From NCBI GenBank assembly GCA_030672255.1, contig DAOVGU010000202.1:1-40849 (forward strand): DNA of 40,849 nucleotides, read 5' to 3'. The stretch comes from a bacterium (GTDB lineage Bacteria; Ratteibacteria; UBA8468). Position 1 is the stretch's first letter, and each line of letters begins with the position of its first letter. This document shows, one piece after another, positions 23,816 through 32,629 of this stretch. The notes under the pieces are model-generated. The model was not told the DNA's origin, did no database searches, and saw only the letters and a list, made by a program, of their open reading frames with translations. Made by a program: the position numbers and the translations under genes.

Positions 23816-25561
23816 ATGAAAAGTTTTAGGCGATTGTTGGATTATTTGGGGCCTTATCGCTTCTTCTTGATTGTCGGTTTAGGGGCAGCAACAGTGGCCA
23901 CATTGGTCCAGCTTGGTCCACCCTATCTCATTAAGATTATTATTGATAAGGTGATTGTCCAGAAAAACCTTCTCCTTCTTAATTATTTAATCTTAGCCCT
24001 TATCGGGCTTTATCTTTTGCGGAGTGGATTTACTACCCTCAGACTCATTTATGTCAATAAGGTGCAGCAAGGCTTGATTTTAGATTTGCGTAATGAGGCC
24101 CATCGTCATCTGCAGAGACTCTCCCTTTCCTACTTTGAGAAAAGACAAAGCGGAAGGATTGTGAGCAGAGTGATTAATGACGTGGAGGCACTTCAGGCAG
24201 TTGTGAGCACGGGAGCGGTAACACTTACCATTGCCCTGGTAACCTTGCTTGGTTCCTTGATAATTTTAATCCGTTTGAATCTTAAACTTACCCTTTTGGC
24301 GATGATTCCCATTCCAGGCCTTGTTTTCCTTGTGGCTACCTTCAGCAAAAGGGCGCATAAGGGTTACCGTCAGATGAGAAGAAGACTGGCAGATATCAAT
24401 GCCCTCTTGCAGGAAAGTATTGCTGGAATCCGGGTGATTAAATCCTTCCGCCAGGAAAGATATGAACAGGAGAGATTTATCCATAAAGGAGGAAGCTACT
24501 ATCGAGCAAATATGGCTATTGTCAGACTCTGGGCCTTCTTCTTTCCTCTGATTATGCTTGCCAGCGCTTTAGGTACGGTGGTTGTTCTCTGGTATGGTGG
24601 TAGAGCGGTTATCCTTGGTAATCTCACCATAGGTGGGTTGGTAGCCTTTGTCTCCTACCTTGCTCTTTTTTATGCTCCGATTAATCAATTGAATGAGGTA
24701 AATAATATATTTCAGTATGCGCGAGCGGCCGGGGAAAGAATCTTTGCGATTATTGATGCTGTTCCAGAGGTGAAGGAAAAGAAAGGGGCGATTGCGCCAA
24801 CTTCTCCTTTAAAGGGAAGAGTTAAATTCAATAATGTAGATTTTTCCTATGGGAAAGAAAAAAAGGTGCAAAAGGAAATATTACATCAAATCAGTTTTGC
24901 GGCAAATCCCGGTGACCTTATTGCTCTTGTGGGAGCTTCGGGCTCAGGAAAGAGCACCATTGTCAGTCTTATTCCCCGCTTCTATGATGTCACCTCGGGC
25001 TCTATCGCCATCGATAATTACGATATCAAACATTTAAAACTCGATTATCTGCGGCAGAACGTAGGGATGGTGCTACAGGAGCCATTCCTCTTTAATGGAA
25101 CAATCCTGGAGAATATTCTCTTTGGAAGACCAACTGCCTCAAGGGAGGAGGCAATTGAAGTGGCAAAGACAGCCAATGCCCATGATTTCATCACTCGGTT
25201 ACTCCATGGTTATGAGACTGAAGTGGGAGAGCGAGGAGTGAAACTCTCGGTAGGAGAAAAGCAGCGTATTACCATTGCCCGGGTGATTCTGAAAGACCCA
25301 CCCATCCTTATTCTGGATGAAGCCACCTCATCGGTTGACTCGGAAACCGAAATCCTCATTCAGGAGGCTTTAGAACGGTTGATGAAAGGCAAAGCCAGTT
25401 TTGTCATTGCTCACAGGCTTTCCACCATCAGAAATGCCACCCGGATTTTGGTCATCTCCGATGGAAAAATCGTTGAGGAAGGTACCCATCAGGAACTCCT
25501 TGCCAAGAGAGGTCACTACTCTCATCTTTACCAGATACAGTTTCAAGTTGAGAATGTGTAA
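23816..25561 (+). CDS. MsbA-like ABC exporter (fused permease-ATPase)
   Basis: 581 residues. Six membrane helices in residues about 15-300 are followed by the ATPase: Walker A GASGSGKST (373-381), Q-loop VLQEPFLF, signature LSVGEKQR, Walker B ILILDEATSS, H-loop IAHRLS. The domain order and length fit MsbA/lipid-A-type exporters that work as homodimers. It starts 17 bases after the Wzz-like gene, so it may flip the lipid-linked sugar chain exported by the upstream proteins. Lipid A itself cannot be inferred from the sequence. Confidence 0.9.
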   Translation: MKSFRRLLDYLGPYRFFLIVGLGAATVATLVQLGPPYLIKIIIDKVIVQKNLLLLNYLILALIGLYLLRSGFTTLRLIYVNKVQQGLILDLRNEAHRHLQRLSLSYFEKRQSGRIVSRVINDVEALQAVVSTGAVTLTIALVTLLGSLIILIRLNLKLTLLAMIPIPGLVFLVATFSKRAHKGYRQMRRRLADINALLQESIAGIRVIKSFRQERYEQERFIHKGGSYYRANMAIVRLWAFFFPLIMLASALGTVVVLWYGGRAVILGNLTIGGLVAFVSYLALFYAPINQLNEVNNIFQYARAAGERIFAIIDAVPEVKEKKGAIAPTSPLKGRVKFNNVDFSYGKEKKVQKEILHQISFAANPGDLIALVGASGSGKSTIVSLIPRFYDVTSGSIAIDNYDIKHLKLDYLRQNVGMVLQEPFLFNGTILENILFGRPTASREEAIEVAKTANAHDFITRLLHGYETEVGERGVKLSVGEKQRITIARVILKDPPILILDEATSSVDSETEILIQEALERLMKGKASFVIAHRLSTIRNATRILVISDGKIVEEGTHQELLAKRGHYSHLYQIQFQVENV

Positions 25562-25746
25562 GGTGATTAAAATAAAGATTTCTCCGTTGCAAAAGAAATT
25601 TAACTTTCAGGATAAAGGTATTGCAGTTTCTGCCTTTTCTACAACCCATCTTTTAGAAAGTTATGGTTTTTTCATTTCTGCGGAAAAAACTCCTCATTGC
25701 CTCCGATGGTCTACAACTAAACCTCTGAAATTGTCATAAGGGCCAA
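25562..25746 (+). other. 185-base gap with a doubtful short frame
   Basis: A frame running from the end of the ABC gene (ATG 25554) to 25739 would encode 61 residues (KIKISPLQKKFNFQDKGIAV...). It has no ribosome binding site and is not recognised. The gap ends in the promoter of the HEPN gene. Confidence 0.2.
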
Positions 25747-25780
25747 TTGCAATTAGTTCAGAAATGTAATATACTATAAT
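25747..25780 (+). promoter_or_regulatory. promoter of the HEPN/MNT pair, probably giving a leaderless mRNA
   Basis: TTGCAA (25747-25752), 17 bases, TATACT (25770-25775), overlapped by a perfect TATAAT (25775-25780). The ATG of the HEPN gene is at 25788, so either -10 box would place the transcription start within a few bases of the ATG. There is no ribosome binding site. Confidence 0.6.
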
Positions 25781-25787
25781 TAAAAAA

Positions 25788-26171
25788 ATGAGGATTGAAA
25801 TAGAAAGATTGGTAAAGCAGGCCAGTCGGGATTTGGAAAATGCCAAGAAGAATTTAGATATAGAGGCATATGAGGTCTCTGCGTTTCTTGCTCAGCAATC
25901 TGTAGAAAAACACCTGAAATCTCTTTGGATACATCTCCATCAGGAAAATCCTCCTGCCACTCATACTTTAACCGAGTTAGGTCAGGGTATAGGTATTCCT
26001 GAAAAATTGAAGCATAATCTGGCTAACCTCACTCCAGACTATACTGTCTCCCGTTACCCTGACGCAGCTAACGGAGTTCCTTATGAGATGTATGATAAAG
26101 AAACGGCTGAAAGGAAGGTATCTCTTGCTGAAGAGATAGTTTTATGGGTGAGAAGAAAAATAGGACTATAG
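25788..26171 (+). CDS. HEPN domain protein (toxin-type partner of MNT)
   Basis: 127 residues, helical, with the HEPN text VSAFLAQQSVEKHLKSLWIH (30-49), NPPATHTLTEL (54-64) and VSRYPDAANGVPYEMYDKE (87-105). HEPN proteins of HEPN-MNT pairs are RNases held inactive by AMPylation from the MNT partner; here R89 and H59 are candidate functional residues, but the strict RX4-6H box is not seen. It overlaps the MNT gene by 28 bases and has its own promoter, probably leaderless. Confidence 0.85.
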   Translation: MRIEIERLVKQASRDLENAKKNLDIEAYEVSAFLAQQSVEKHLKSLWIHLHQENPPATHTLTELGQGIGIPEKLKHNLANLTPDYTVSRYPDAANGVPYEMYDKETAERKVSLAEEIVLWVRRKIGL

Positions 26172-26464
26172 ATCTGTTTAAGCGTTCTTTGCCCCGGATA
26201 AGAAAGAGGTTCAAGCCAGAAAGATTATATCTTTTTGGTTCCCATGCTAAGGGAGAAGCCCTTGTTAATAGCGACTTAGATGTAGTTATAGTGTCTGAAC
26301 GCTTTGGGCATATAAAATTTATTGATCGCCTTAGTGCAGTCCTCGAACTTATTGAGCCAGCAGTAGCAATAGACCTGCTGTGCTATACACCTGAGGAGTT
26401 TAAGCGAAAGAGCCAAGAAATAGGAATAGTTAGGGAGTCATTGAAGCATAAAATAGACCTTTAG
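26144..26464 (+). CDS. MNT-type minimal nucleotidyltransferase (antitoxin-type partner)
   Basis: 106 residues. Signature GSHAKGEALVNSDLDVVIVS gives the GSx10DxD motif: G32-S33, D44 and D46, with the third carboxylate D77 in VAIDLLCY. All three metal ligands are present, so the enzyme should be active in AMP or poly-A transfer to its HEPN partner. ATG 26144 lies inside the HEPN gene, which implies coupled translation. The pair is a type VII toxin-antitoxin candidate. It sits between an export set and obg. Confidence 0.87.
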   Translation: MGEKKNRTIDLFKRSLPRIRKRFKPERLYLFGSHAKGEALVNSDLDVVIVSERFGHIKFIDRLSAVLELIEPAVAIDLLCYTPEEFKRKSQEIGIVRESLKHKIDL

Positions 26465-26526
26465 ATAAGAGAGATCTTGCCATCCCTCAGTTCTGAAATC
26501 CTTAAGAGACTTGCCCCCTTCATATT

Positions 26527-27495
26527 ATGTTTATCGATAGGGTAGATATATTTGTCAAGGCCGGAGACGGCGGTAATGGTGTTGTTGCTTTCCGGAGGGA
26601 GAAATTTGTCCCCAGAGGAGGACCTTCCGGGGGTGATGGCGGCAAGGGCGGAGATATTATCATTAAGGCCGATAGACATCTCAGAACCCTGCTTGATTTT
26701 CAGTATCGGCACCATTTTCGCGCGCAAAAAGGGGAAAATGGAAAAGGAAATAAGCAAACCGGCAAAGATGGGACTGATTTGATACTTAAGGTTCCCCCCG
26801 GCACCTTAATAGAGGAGGAAGAAGAAATTCTTATCGATTTGGTCAAAAATGAAGACTCTTTCTTAATAGTAAAAGGAGGGAAAGGTGGAAGGGGAAATGC
26901 CCGCTTTGCCACCTCCGTCAATCAGGCGCCAAAGTATAGCGAAAAAGGAGAAAAGGGCGAAGAAAAAAGATTAACCTTAGAGCTGAAACTGATTGCCGAG
27001 GCTGGTTTAATTGGCGAGCCCAACTCCGGAAAAAGCACCCTTCTCTCCAAGGTCTCCGCGGCCAGGCCAAAGGTTGCCGACTATCCATTTACCACATTGG
27101 AGCCAACCTTAGGAGTAGTAAAACTTGAGGAGGGAGAAAGCTTTGTTCTTGCCGATATCCCGGGGCTTATTGAGGGAGCCCATAAAGGGGCAGGTTTAGG
27201 GGATGAGTTCCTGCGCCATATTGAGCGGACAAAGGTTCTTGTTCATCTAATTGACCTCGCAGAGCCAAATCCTGCTCAACGTTATTTCCAATTACGCAAT
27301 GAACTGAAACTATACAATCCTTTGCTCCTTGAGAAACCTGAGATTCTCGTGGCCAATAAGATGGATCTATTAGAAGCCAAAGAAAACCTTAAAAATTTTA
27401 AGAAAGAAATAAAAAAAGAGGTAATCCCCATCTCCGCCCTCACCGGAAAAGGGGTAAAGGAACTTATCTGGAAGGTCTGGAAGGAAATCTCCTGA
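26527..27495 (+). CDS. obg: GTPase Obg (CgtA), form without the C-terminal domain
   Basis: Ribosome-assembly GTPase. 322 residues. Glycine-rich Obg fold 1-157 (KAGDGGNGVVAFRREKFVPR, GGKGGRGNARFATSVNQAP) and GTPase domain: G1 GEPNSGKST (163-171), G3 DIPG (210-213), G4 NKMD (277-280), G5 SALTG. The OCT domain found in many Obg proteins is absent, as in E. coli-like short forms but shorter still. No ribosome binding site is seen before ATG 26527 (CCCCCTTCATATT). The start itself is certain from the conserved MFIDRVDIFVKAGDGG. Confidence 0.95.
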   Translation: MFIDRVDIFVKAGDGGNGVVAFRREKFVPRGGPSGGDGGKGGDIIIKADRHLRTLLDFQYRHHFRAQKGENGKGNKQTGKDGTDLILKVPPGTLIEEEEEILIDLVKNEDSFLIVKGGKGGRGNARFATSVNQAPKYSEKGEKGEEKRLTLELKLIAEAGLIGEPNSGKSTLLSKVSAARPKVADYPFTTLEPTLGVVKLEEGESFVLADIPGLIEGAHKGAGLGDEFLRHIERTKVLVHLIDLAEPNPAQRYFQLRNELKLYNPLLLEKPEILVANKMDLLEAKENLKNFKKEIKKEVIPISALTGKGVKELIWKVWKEIS

Positions 27496-27528
27496 GCCCG
27501 TTTAATCCCCCTGAATTGAAACAGTCCC

Positions 27529-27556
27529 TTGACAAATTATTTTTTTGGGGTATAAT
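27529..27556 (+). promoter_or_regulatory. near-consensus promoter of the IclR gene, with a possible operator
   Basis: TTGACA (27529-27534), 16 bases, TATAAT (27551-27556). Between it and the ATG at 27607 lies GTTGAATAATAGTCCATAAT, an imperfect dyad with the following GTTGGATAA. It is a plausible autoregulatory site for the IclR protein, which as a family binds short imperfect palindromes next to its own promoter. The promoter is strong; the operator is inferred. Confidence 0.65.
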
Positions 27557-27606
27557 TCTATATAGTTGAATAATAGTCCATAATGTTGGATAAAATAACT
27601 TAGAAA

Positions 27607-28362
27607 ATGATGGTTCAATCGGTGGAGCGGGCATTAAATATCTTGGAGGAGTTAGGCCGGATTAAGGATGAATCCAAAGGCATTGGCGTTTTGGAACTAA
27701 GCAGAATCCTTGAACTTAAAAGTTCTACCGCCCATAACCTTTTAAAGACTTTGCTCCAGCATCAATATGTGGAGAAGATAGAGGAAACAAAAAAATATCG
27801 GCTGGGGCAAAATTGCTATAATTTAGTGAAGGAAAAATTAATAACCAACAGGTTGGCAAAATCTGCTGAACCGACCATCCTTAATCTCAGCCAAAAGCTC
27901 AACGAATCCATTGTCCTGGCGGTTTACCACCAGGGAGAAAGATTCGTTATCTCTAAGGTAGAGAGCCAGCAACCCTTGAAGGTGGATATGAGTTTTTCCC
28001 TTGCTCCTGATGCCTATCACCCAGTAACTGGGCGAGTTTTACTCAGCCAACTCACCAATGAAGAGTTAAAGGACTATACCAAGCGCCATGGATTTCCCGG
28101 TAAGCGGTGGAACGGAATCAGTGATTTTGCCTCCCTGCAGAAAGAATTAATAAAAATTAAGCGAGAAGGAATGGCAATTCGACAAAATAAAGATGAGCAA
28201 ATTTGTGCCTTAGCCGTTCCCATTATGGGAGGAAGGGAAAGGTTAATTGCCGCTTTAGGCATATACTTACCTTTAGTCAGGTTTAGAGGAAAGCACAAAA
28301 GAGAGATTATAAAAGGATTAAAGGATGCCGCTAAGAATATCTCAATGAGGTTTAATTATTAG
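27607..28362 (+). CDS. IclR-family transcriptional regulator
   Basis: 251 residues. Winged helix at about 1-65 (SVERALNILEEL; GVLELSRILELKSSTAHNLL), then the ligand-binding domain (LAVYHQGERFVISKVES; HPVTGRVLLSQLTNEELKDY; CALAVPIMGG; AALGIYLPLVRF). IclR proteins respond to small aromatic or sugar-acid ligands and usually control the adjacent catabolic operon. This one opens the 28-41 kb cluster on the same strand, which supports local control. Tandem ATGs at 27607 and 27610 make the start uncertain by one residue. Confidence 0.9.
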   Translation: MMVQSVERALNILEELGRIKDESKGIGVLELSRILELKSSTAHNLLKTLLQHQYVEKIEETKKYRLGQNCYNLVKEKLITNRLAKSAEPTILNLSQKLNESIVLAVYHQGERFVISKVESQQPLKVDMSFSLAPDAYHPVTGRVLLSQLTNEELKDYTKRHGFPGKRWNGISDFASLQKELIKIKREGMAIRQNKDEQICALAVPIMGGRERLIAALGIYLPLVRFRGKHKREIIKGLKDAAKNISMRFNY

Positions 28363-28394
28363 GAGAAATTGCGGATAAAACGCAGGGGGTCAAG

Positions 28395-29416
28395 ATGGAA
28401 TATTTGCCAATGCAAAAAAATGTTCCAGTAGCAAAGAAAGTGGACGTTGTTGTTTGTGGCGGGGGGCCGGCAGGGTTAGCGGCGGCGATTGCCGCAGCAA
28501 GAAATGGGGCGCAAACTCTCCTGATAGAACAACTTAATTGTTTGGGGGGAATGGCCACTGCAGGCTTGGTCGGTCCTTTTGTGGCGACCGCCGGTGAAAA
28601 AGGGGGTATCTACAAAGAACTTCTTGAGCGGTTAGAAAAAAATAAGGGCGCGGAAGGTAGGGGTTTTGATGTAGAATCCCTTAAATATTTTGCTCAGATA
28701 ATCTGTGAAGAAACCGGAGTAAAATTCCTTCTGCATACTTTTGTCTGTGGCGTTGTAAGGGAGAAGTTACCCTTCCTGATTATGTTAACCATATCTGGGG
28801 CAGCAAGGGGAGTACCATCCGGAAGGGAGAGATATCCCTTAACCTTGATATGACTACCGGCATTGATGGAACAAGCCCTGAAGTATTAACGCAAGCCGAA
28901 GTTGAAGGAAGAAGATTGGTCTGGGAATGCATCAGATTCATTCGTAAATATGTTCCTGGGGCAGAAAATGCTTATCTTTCTAAAACCCCTTTTCTTTATG
29001 GAATCAGGGAGACCCGGATGATCTTAGGGGAATATCTTCTTACGGAAGATGATGTATTGAAAGCAAGGAAGTTTAAGGACGGAATTGCCAAAGACTCCTT
29101 TTTTATCGACATTCATGGTCCACACTTACAGGATAAAGAGTGGGTGAAATCCCATCGTGTTCCTGAAGGCGATTGGTATGAGATTCCCTACCATTGCCTT
29201 CTGCCCAAGGATATAGATAATTTGCTCACCGCGGGAAGGTGTATCTCTTCTGACCGGGAAGCCAACGGTTCTTTAAGAATTATGCCCACCTGTATGGCCA
29301 CGGGGCAAGCGGCCGGAACGGCAGGAGCAATGGCAATAAAGGGAAAGATAAAACCCAGAGAGATAAAAGGAGAAAAGCTTCGGGAAATCTTAATTTCTCA
29401 AGGAGCAGATTTATAA
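28395..29416 (+). pseudogene. FAD-dependent oxidoreductase (FAD_oxidored family), internal deletion plus frameshift
   Basis: N-terminal ADP-binding motif VDVVVCGGGPAGLAAAIAAA and LIEQLNCLGGMATAGLVGPF are intact. After VCGVVRE (about 28762) the sequence jumps in another frame to DYVNHIWGSKGSTIRKGEIS and continues to YHCLLPKDIDNLLTAGRCIS, MATGQAAGTAGAMAI. About 340 codons remain where relatives have roughly 430-460. The missing middle is the part that would carry the second FAD contact (ATGDGD type). The gene therefore cannot make a normal enzyme. It follows the IclR gene by 32 bases, so it was the first structural gene of the cluster. Confidence 0.8.
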
Positions 29417-29426
29417 GCAAAAAAGT

Positions 29427-29514
29427 AATCCCCCACCCTCCCCCTATAGGTGGGGAGGGCTCCCATCCGGTGGATGAGATGGAGGGAAAGAGGGAAGGGG
29501 GAAAAGTGAGGAAA
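29427..29514. repeat. CCCTCC/GGGAGG palindromic repeat before a reductase gene
   Basis: CCCCACCCTCCCCCTATAGG paired with TGGGGAGGGC, then CCATCCGGTGGATGAGATGG and a G/A-rich arm (GGGAAAGAGGGAAGGGGG). The end of the element (AGTGAGG) lies five bases before ATG 29517 and acts as its ribosome binding site. Confidence 0.75.
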
Positions 29515-29516
29515 CA

Positions 29517-30566
29517 ATGGACAGATTAACAAAAGAAGTAAAAAAATATGCTAAGAAGTGCGGAGCCGATATTGTTGGAATCACCTCAATGGAGAGGTTT
29601 GAGGGTTTGTCAAAACAGATGGACCCTCGCCATATCTTCCCAGAGGCAAAATCAATGATTGTCATCGGTTTCCGTATCTTCAGGGGTGTTTTTAGAGGTA
29701 TTGAGGAAGGAACCTTTTTCGCTCCCTATTCAATTATGGGCTATGAGGGAACACGCTGGGTGTTTCAGCCGGTTGTCCTCTGGAATTTCACCAAGTTGCT
29801 CGAAAACAAAGGTTACGAAGCAATACCGATACCGGATAATTTTCCCTGGAGCAATATCGAGAACCTTGACCCGGACGATATTGGTCAGAACTTCATCAAT
29901 GTGAATCCATCACAAGTTGGCAATGCAAATGGCAACTGGAGCAAATCTGTCTCTCCAGGAAAGCCCGCTCCGGATGTCTTTTTTCAATTGAAAATTGCTG
30001 CCTTTTGTGCAGGCTTGGGTGAGATAGGTTATAGTGGAATGTTTCTGACTCCTGAGTTTGGGCCGAGACAGATGTTTGCGGCGATTATTACCGATGCTTC
30101 TTTGCGACCTGACCCTTTATTTGAAGGAAAGCTCTGCGATAACTGTATGGCTTGCGTCGAAGAATGCCCGGCACATGCTATATCAAAAACCGAAAAGGTC
30201 AAGATTACTGTAGCGGGAAGAAAACTGGAATGGGCAAAACTGGATTTTAATAAATGCAGTGTTGCTTTTCACGGCGGGGTTAAGGAATATAATCCATTTA
30301 TGATTACGACTGAGGACGAAAAGGGGTTTGCCCAGCAACCCTATACTAAATCTATGAAGTATAAACTCGGGCCCGTTTACTGGTACGGTAGAGGGCTTGA
30401 GGGAATGCGCGGTTGCCAGATTGCCTGCATGGTTCATCTGGAGGAGCAAGGCAAACTCAAGAATGTTTTTAAGGGGTCTGTCCGCAAAAGAAAACCCTGG
30501 AGGGCGGAATGGAAGTTAGAGTCAAAAGTCAAAAAAGAGGAGAAGAGAATAAAGGTAGATGAATGA
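29517..30566 (+). CDS. QueG/reductive-dehalogenase-like iron-sulfur protein, copy 1
   Basis: 349 residues. N-terminal KKYAKKCGADIVGITSMERF and middle AAFCAGLGEIGYSGMFLTPE / FGPRQMFAAIITDA are the fold shared by epoxyqueuosine reductase (QueG) and reductive dehalogenases, which bind a corrinoid. Ferredoxin part: C207-x2-C210-x2-C213-x3-C217-P, then C247, and C300-x3-C304. That is seven cysteines in place of the usual eight for two [4Fe-4S] clusters. No twin-arginine signal, so it is cytoplasmic. It is 19 bases before a paralogue of about 60 percent identity by eye. Substrate unknown. Confidence 0.8.
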   Translation: MDRLTKEVKKYAKKCGADIVGITSMERFEGLSKQMDPRHIFPEAKSMIVIGFRIFRGVFRGIEEGTFFAPYSIMGYEGTRWVFQPVVLWNFTKLLENKGYEAIPIPDNFPWSNIENLDPDDIGQNFINVNPSQVGNANGNWSKSVSPGKPAPDVFFQLKIAAFCAGLGEIGYSGMFLTPEFGPRQMFAAIITDASLRPDPLFEGKLCDNCMACVEECPAHAISKTEKVKITVAGRKLEWAKLDFNKCSVAFHGGVKEYNPFMITTEDEKGFAQQPYTKSMKYKLGPVYWYGRGLEGMRGCQIACMVHLEEQGKLKNVFKGSVRKRKPWRAEWKLESKVKKEEKRIKVDE

Positions 30567-30584
30567 TTATTTTGGAGGAATAGT

Positions 30585-31541
30585 ATGTTAACATCTGAAA
30601 AAATAAAGAAGTATGCCAAGAGTTGCGGGGCTGATATTGTCGGCATCACATCAATGGGGAGGTTTGAGGGCGCGCCAAAACAGATGGACCCAAGATACAT
30701 TTTCCCTGAAGCAAAATCAATGATTGTGATGGGCTTTCGCCATTTCAGAGGGGTTTTTCGGGGCATTGAGGAGGGAACCTTCTTCACCGCTTATTCGGCA
30801 ATGGGTTATGCGGGAATAAACTATATCCAGCAGCCATTGGTTCTCTGGAATGTAAGCAGAATAATTGAGGATGAAGGATATGAAGCGGTTCCTATACCGA
30901 ACAATTTCCCGTGGGGTAACACAGCTACAAGCGGCCAAAATCCGGAAAAAACCGGTAAGATGAATCCAGATCTTAGCAGACCTGTCTCGCCGGATAGGCC
31001 TGCCCCTAATGTTTTTCTTCAGTTAAGAATTGCGGCATTTTGTGCCGGCTTAGGCGAGATAGGTTATAGCAAGATGTTTCTGTCTCCTGAGTTCGGACCA
31101 AGGCAAAGACTTGCCGCAATTATCACCGATGCACCTTTAACGCCAGATTCCTTATTTAAGGGAAAACTCTGTGATAAGTGTATGCTCTGTGTTAAGGCTT
31201 GTACAGTGCAGGCAATACCAAAGGATAGGACGGTCAAGATTACTGTAGCGGGAAGAAAACTGGAATGGGCAGACATAGATATGCGAAAATGCAGTGTTGG
31301 TTTTTGTGGTGGGAGCAAACATGCCAATCCATTTATGGTTACCTCTGAGGATGAGAAAAGGTTTAAACAGGAAGTAGGCAACGCTCAAAGGTATAAACTT
31401 CACCCGATGTATGTCTATGCCCGGGCACTCGAAGGGGCGGCGGGTTGCATCCGTGCGTGTATGATTCACTTAGAACAAAAAGGAGTATTAAAAAACAAAT
31501 TCAAACACCCCTTTAGAAAAAGAAAACCCTGGAGGTTATAA
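30585..31541 (+). CDS. QueG/reductive-dehalogenase-like iron-sulfur protein, copy 2
   Basis: 318 residues, a tandem duplicate of the preceding gene (KSCGADIVGITSMGRFEG; QMDPRYIFPEAKSMIVMGFR; AFCAGLGEIGYSKMFLSPEF). Cysteines: C196-x2-C199-x2-C202-x3-C206 followed by T where Pro is usual, then C236, C241, and C288-x3-C292. GGAGG precedes the ATG. The U32-type gene starts three bases after its stop, so the two are translated together. The pair may form a heterodimer with copy 1. Confidence 0.8.
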   Translation: MLTSEKIKKYAKSCGADIVGITSMGRFEGAPKQMDPRYIFPEAKSMIVMGFRHFRGVFRGIEEGTFFTAYSAMGYAGINYIQQPLVLWNVSRIIEDEGYEAVPIPNNFPWGNTATSGQNPEKTGKMNPDLSRPVSPDRPAPNVFLQLRIAAFCAGLGEIGYSKMFLSPEFGPRQRLAAIITDAPLTPDSLFKGKLCDKCMLCVKACTVQAIPKDRTVKITVAGRKLEWADIDMRKCSVGFCGGSKHANPFMVTSEDEKRFKQEVGNAQRYKLHPMYVYARALEGAAGCIRACMIHLEQKGVLKNKFKHPFRKRKPWRL

Positions 31542-31543
31542 AA

Positions 31544-32575
31544 ATGAAATTCGCAATAGGCTATCAACTTCCTGAAGAAGACGAGGAACCCTTCACAGAG
31601 ATTGTCAGGGATTTCCGCGAGGATGTAGAAGAGGTTTACTTTCCCTGGCTGGATATGCCCAGTGGTCGTTCTCCAATGACAATGCGGGATGGTGTTGTTG
31701 ACTGGAACGGTCAGCGCAAACTGGAAGAGGAACTAAAGAAATTCAAGAAGATGGGCATTAAACTGGACTTACTCTTAAACGCCAACTGTTATGGCCGGAA
31801 CAGTTTGTCGCAGCATCTCAAAAATCTCGTATGCTCGATTGTCGCCCACCTGAAGGAAACAACAGGACTGGATGTGGTTACAACCGCCTCCCTGATGATT
31901 GCCAGAACGGTAAAGGAAAATTTTCCCGAGATAGACGTTCGCGCCTCGGTGAATATGAGAATTGGCACGATAAAGGCGATGGAGTATGTAGCAGACCTCT
32001 TTGATAGTTTCTATATCCAGAGGGAATACAACCGGGACTTCAAGAGAATAAGAGAAATAAAAAAGTGGACGGACAAACAAGGCAAGGGATTATGTCTTCT
32101 CGCAAACAGCGGTTGTTTGAATTTCTGTTCAGGACAGGTCTTTCACGATAACCTTGTCGCCCATGAGGCAGAGATATCGGCAATGAATAACATTGAGGGC
32201 TGGAACCCAAGTGTGTGCTGGAATTACTACAAAAAAAGGGAGAACCGGGTTACCTTCTTAGAGAACTCCTGGATAAGGCCTGAGGATTTACACAACTACG
32301 ACACTTATTTCCCGATGGCGAAACTCGCCACGAGGATGCATGCCCATCCCCGGAAAGTTATTCAGGCCTACTGCGAGCAGAGATTTCAGGGAAACTTGCT
32401 TGACCTTCTTGAACCAGGTCACGGTCCAATATTTTCTGACTATCTCATTGATAATGCAAAATTTCCCGAAGATTGGTTCAAAAGAACGAGCACCTGTGAT
32501 AAGAAATGTCATCAATGCAACTATTGTTCAGAGGTCTTAAAAAAAGTCCTGGTAAGAATTGGCCTCCATGGTTAA
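31544..32575 (+). CDS. U32-type protein with cysteine clusters (peptidase U32/UbiU-V-like)
   Basis: 343 residues, TIM-barrel-like. LDLLLNANCYGR (74-84), DVVTTASLMIARTVKENFPE and VRASVNMRIGTIKAMEYVAD follow the U32 pattern. C191-x3-C195 (ANSGCLNFCSG), C225 and the C-terminal C318-x3-C322-x2-C325-x2-C328 could bind one or two iron-sulfur clusters. Known U32 members (UbiU/UbiV, RlhA, TrhP) are iron-sulfur proteins that hydroxylate substrates without O2, not proteases. Coupled to the reductase gene upstream, which suggests electrons are passed between them. The exact family is uncertain. Confidence 0.7.
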   Translation: MKFAIGYQLPEEDEEPFTEIVRDFREDVEEVYFPWLDMPSGRSPMTMRDGVVDWNGQRKLEEELKKFKKMGIKLDLLLNANCYGRNSLSQHLKNLVCSIVAHLKETTGLDVVTTASLMIARTVKENFPEIDVRASVNMRIGTIKAMEYVADLFDSFYIQREYNRDFKRIREIKKWTDKQGKGLCLLANSGCLNFCSGQVFHDNLVAHEAEISAMNNIEGWNPSVCWNYYKKRENRVTFLENSWIRPEDLHNYDTYFPMAKLATRMHAHPRKVIQAYCEQRFQGNLLDLLEPGHGPIFSDYLIDNAKFPEDWFKRTSTCDKKCHQCNYCSEVLKKVLVRIGLHG

Positions 32576-32629
32576 GAACTCACGGGGTATAAGAAAATCT
32601 CCCCCAGGTTTAATTATTAAGGAATGAAA

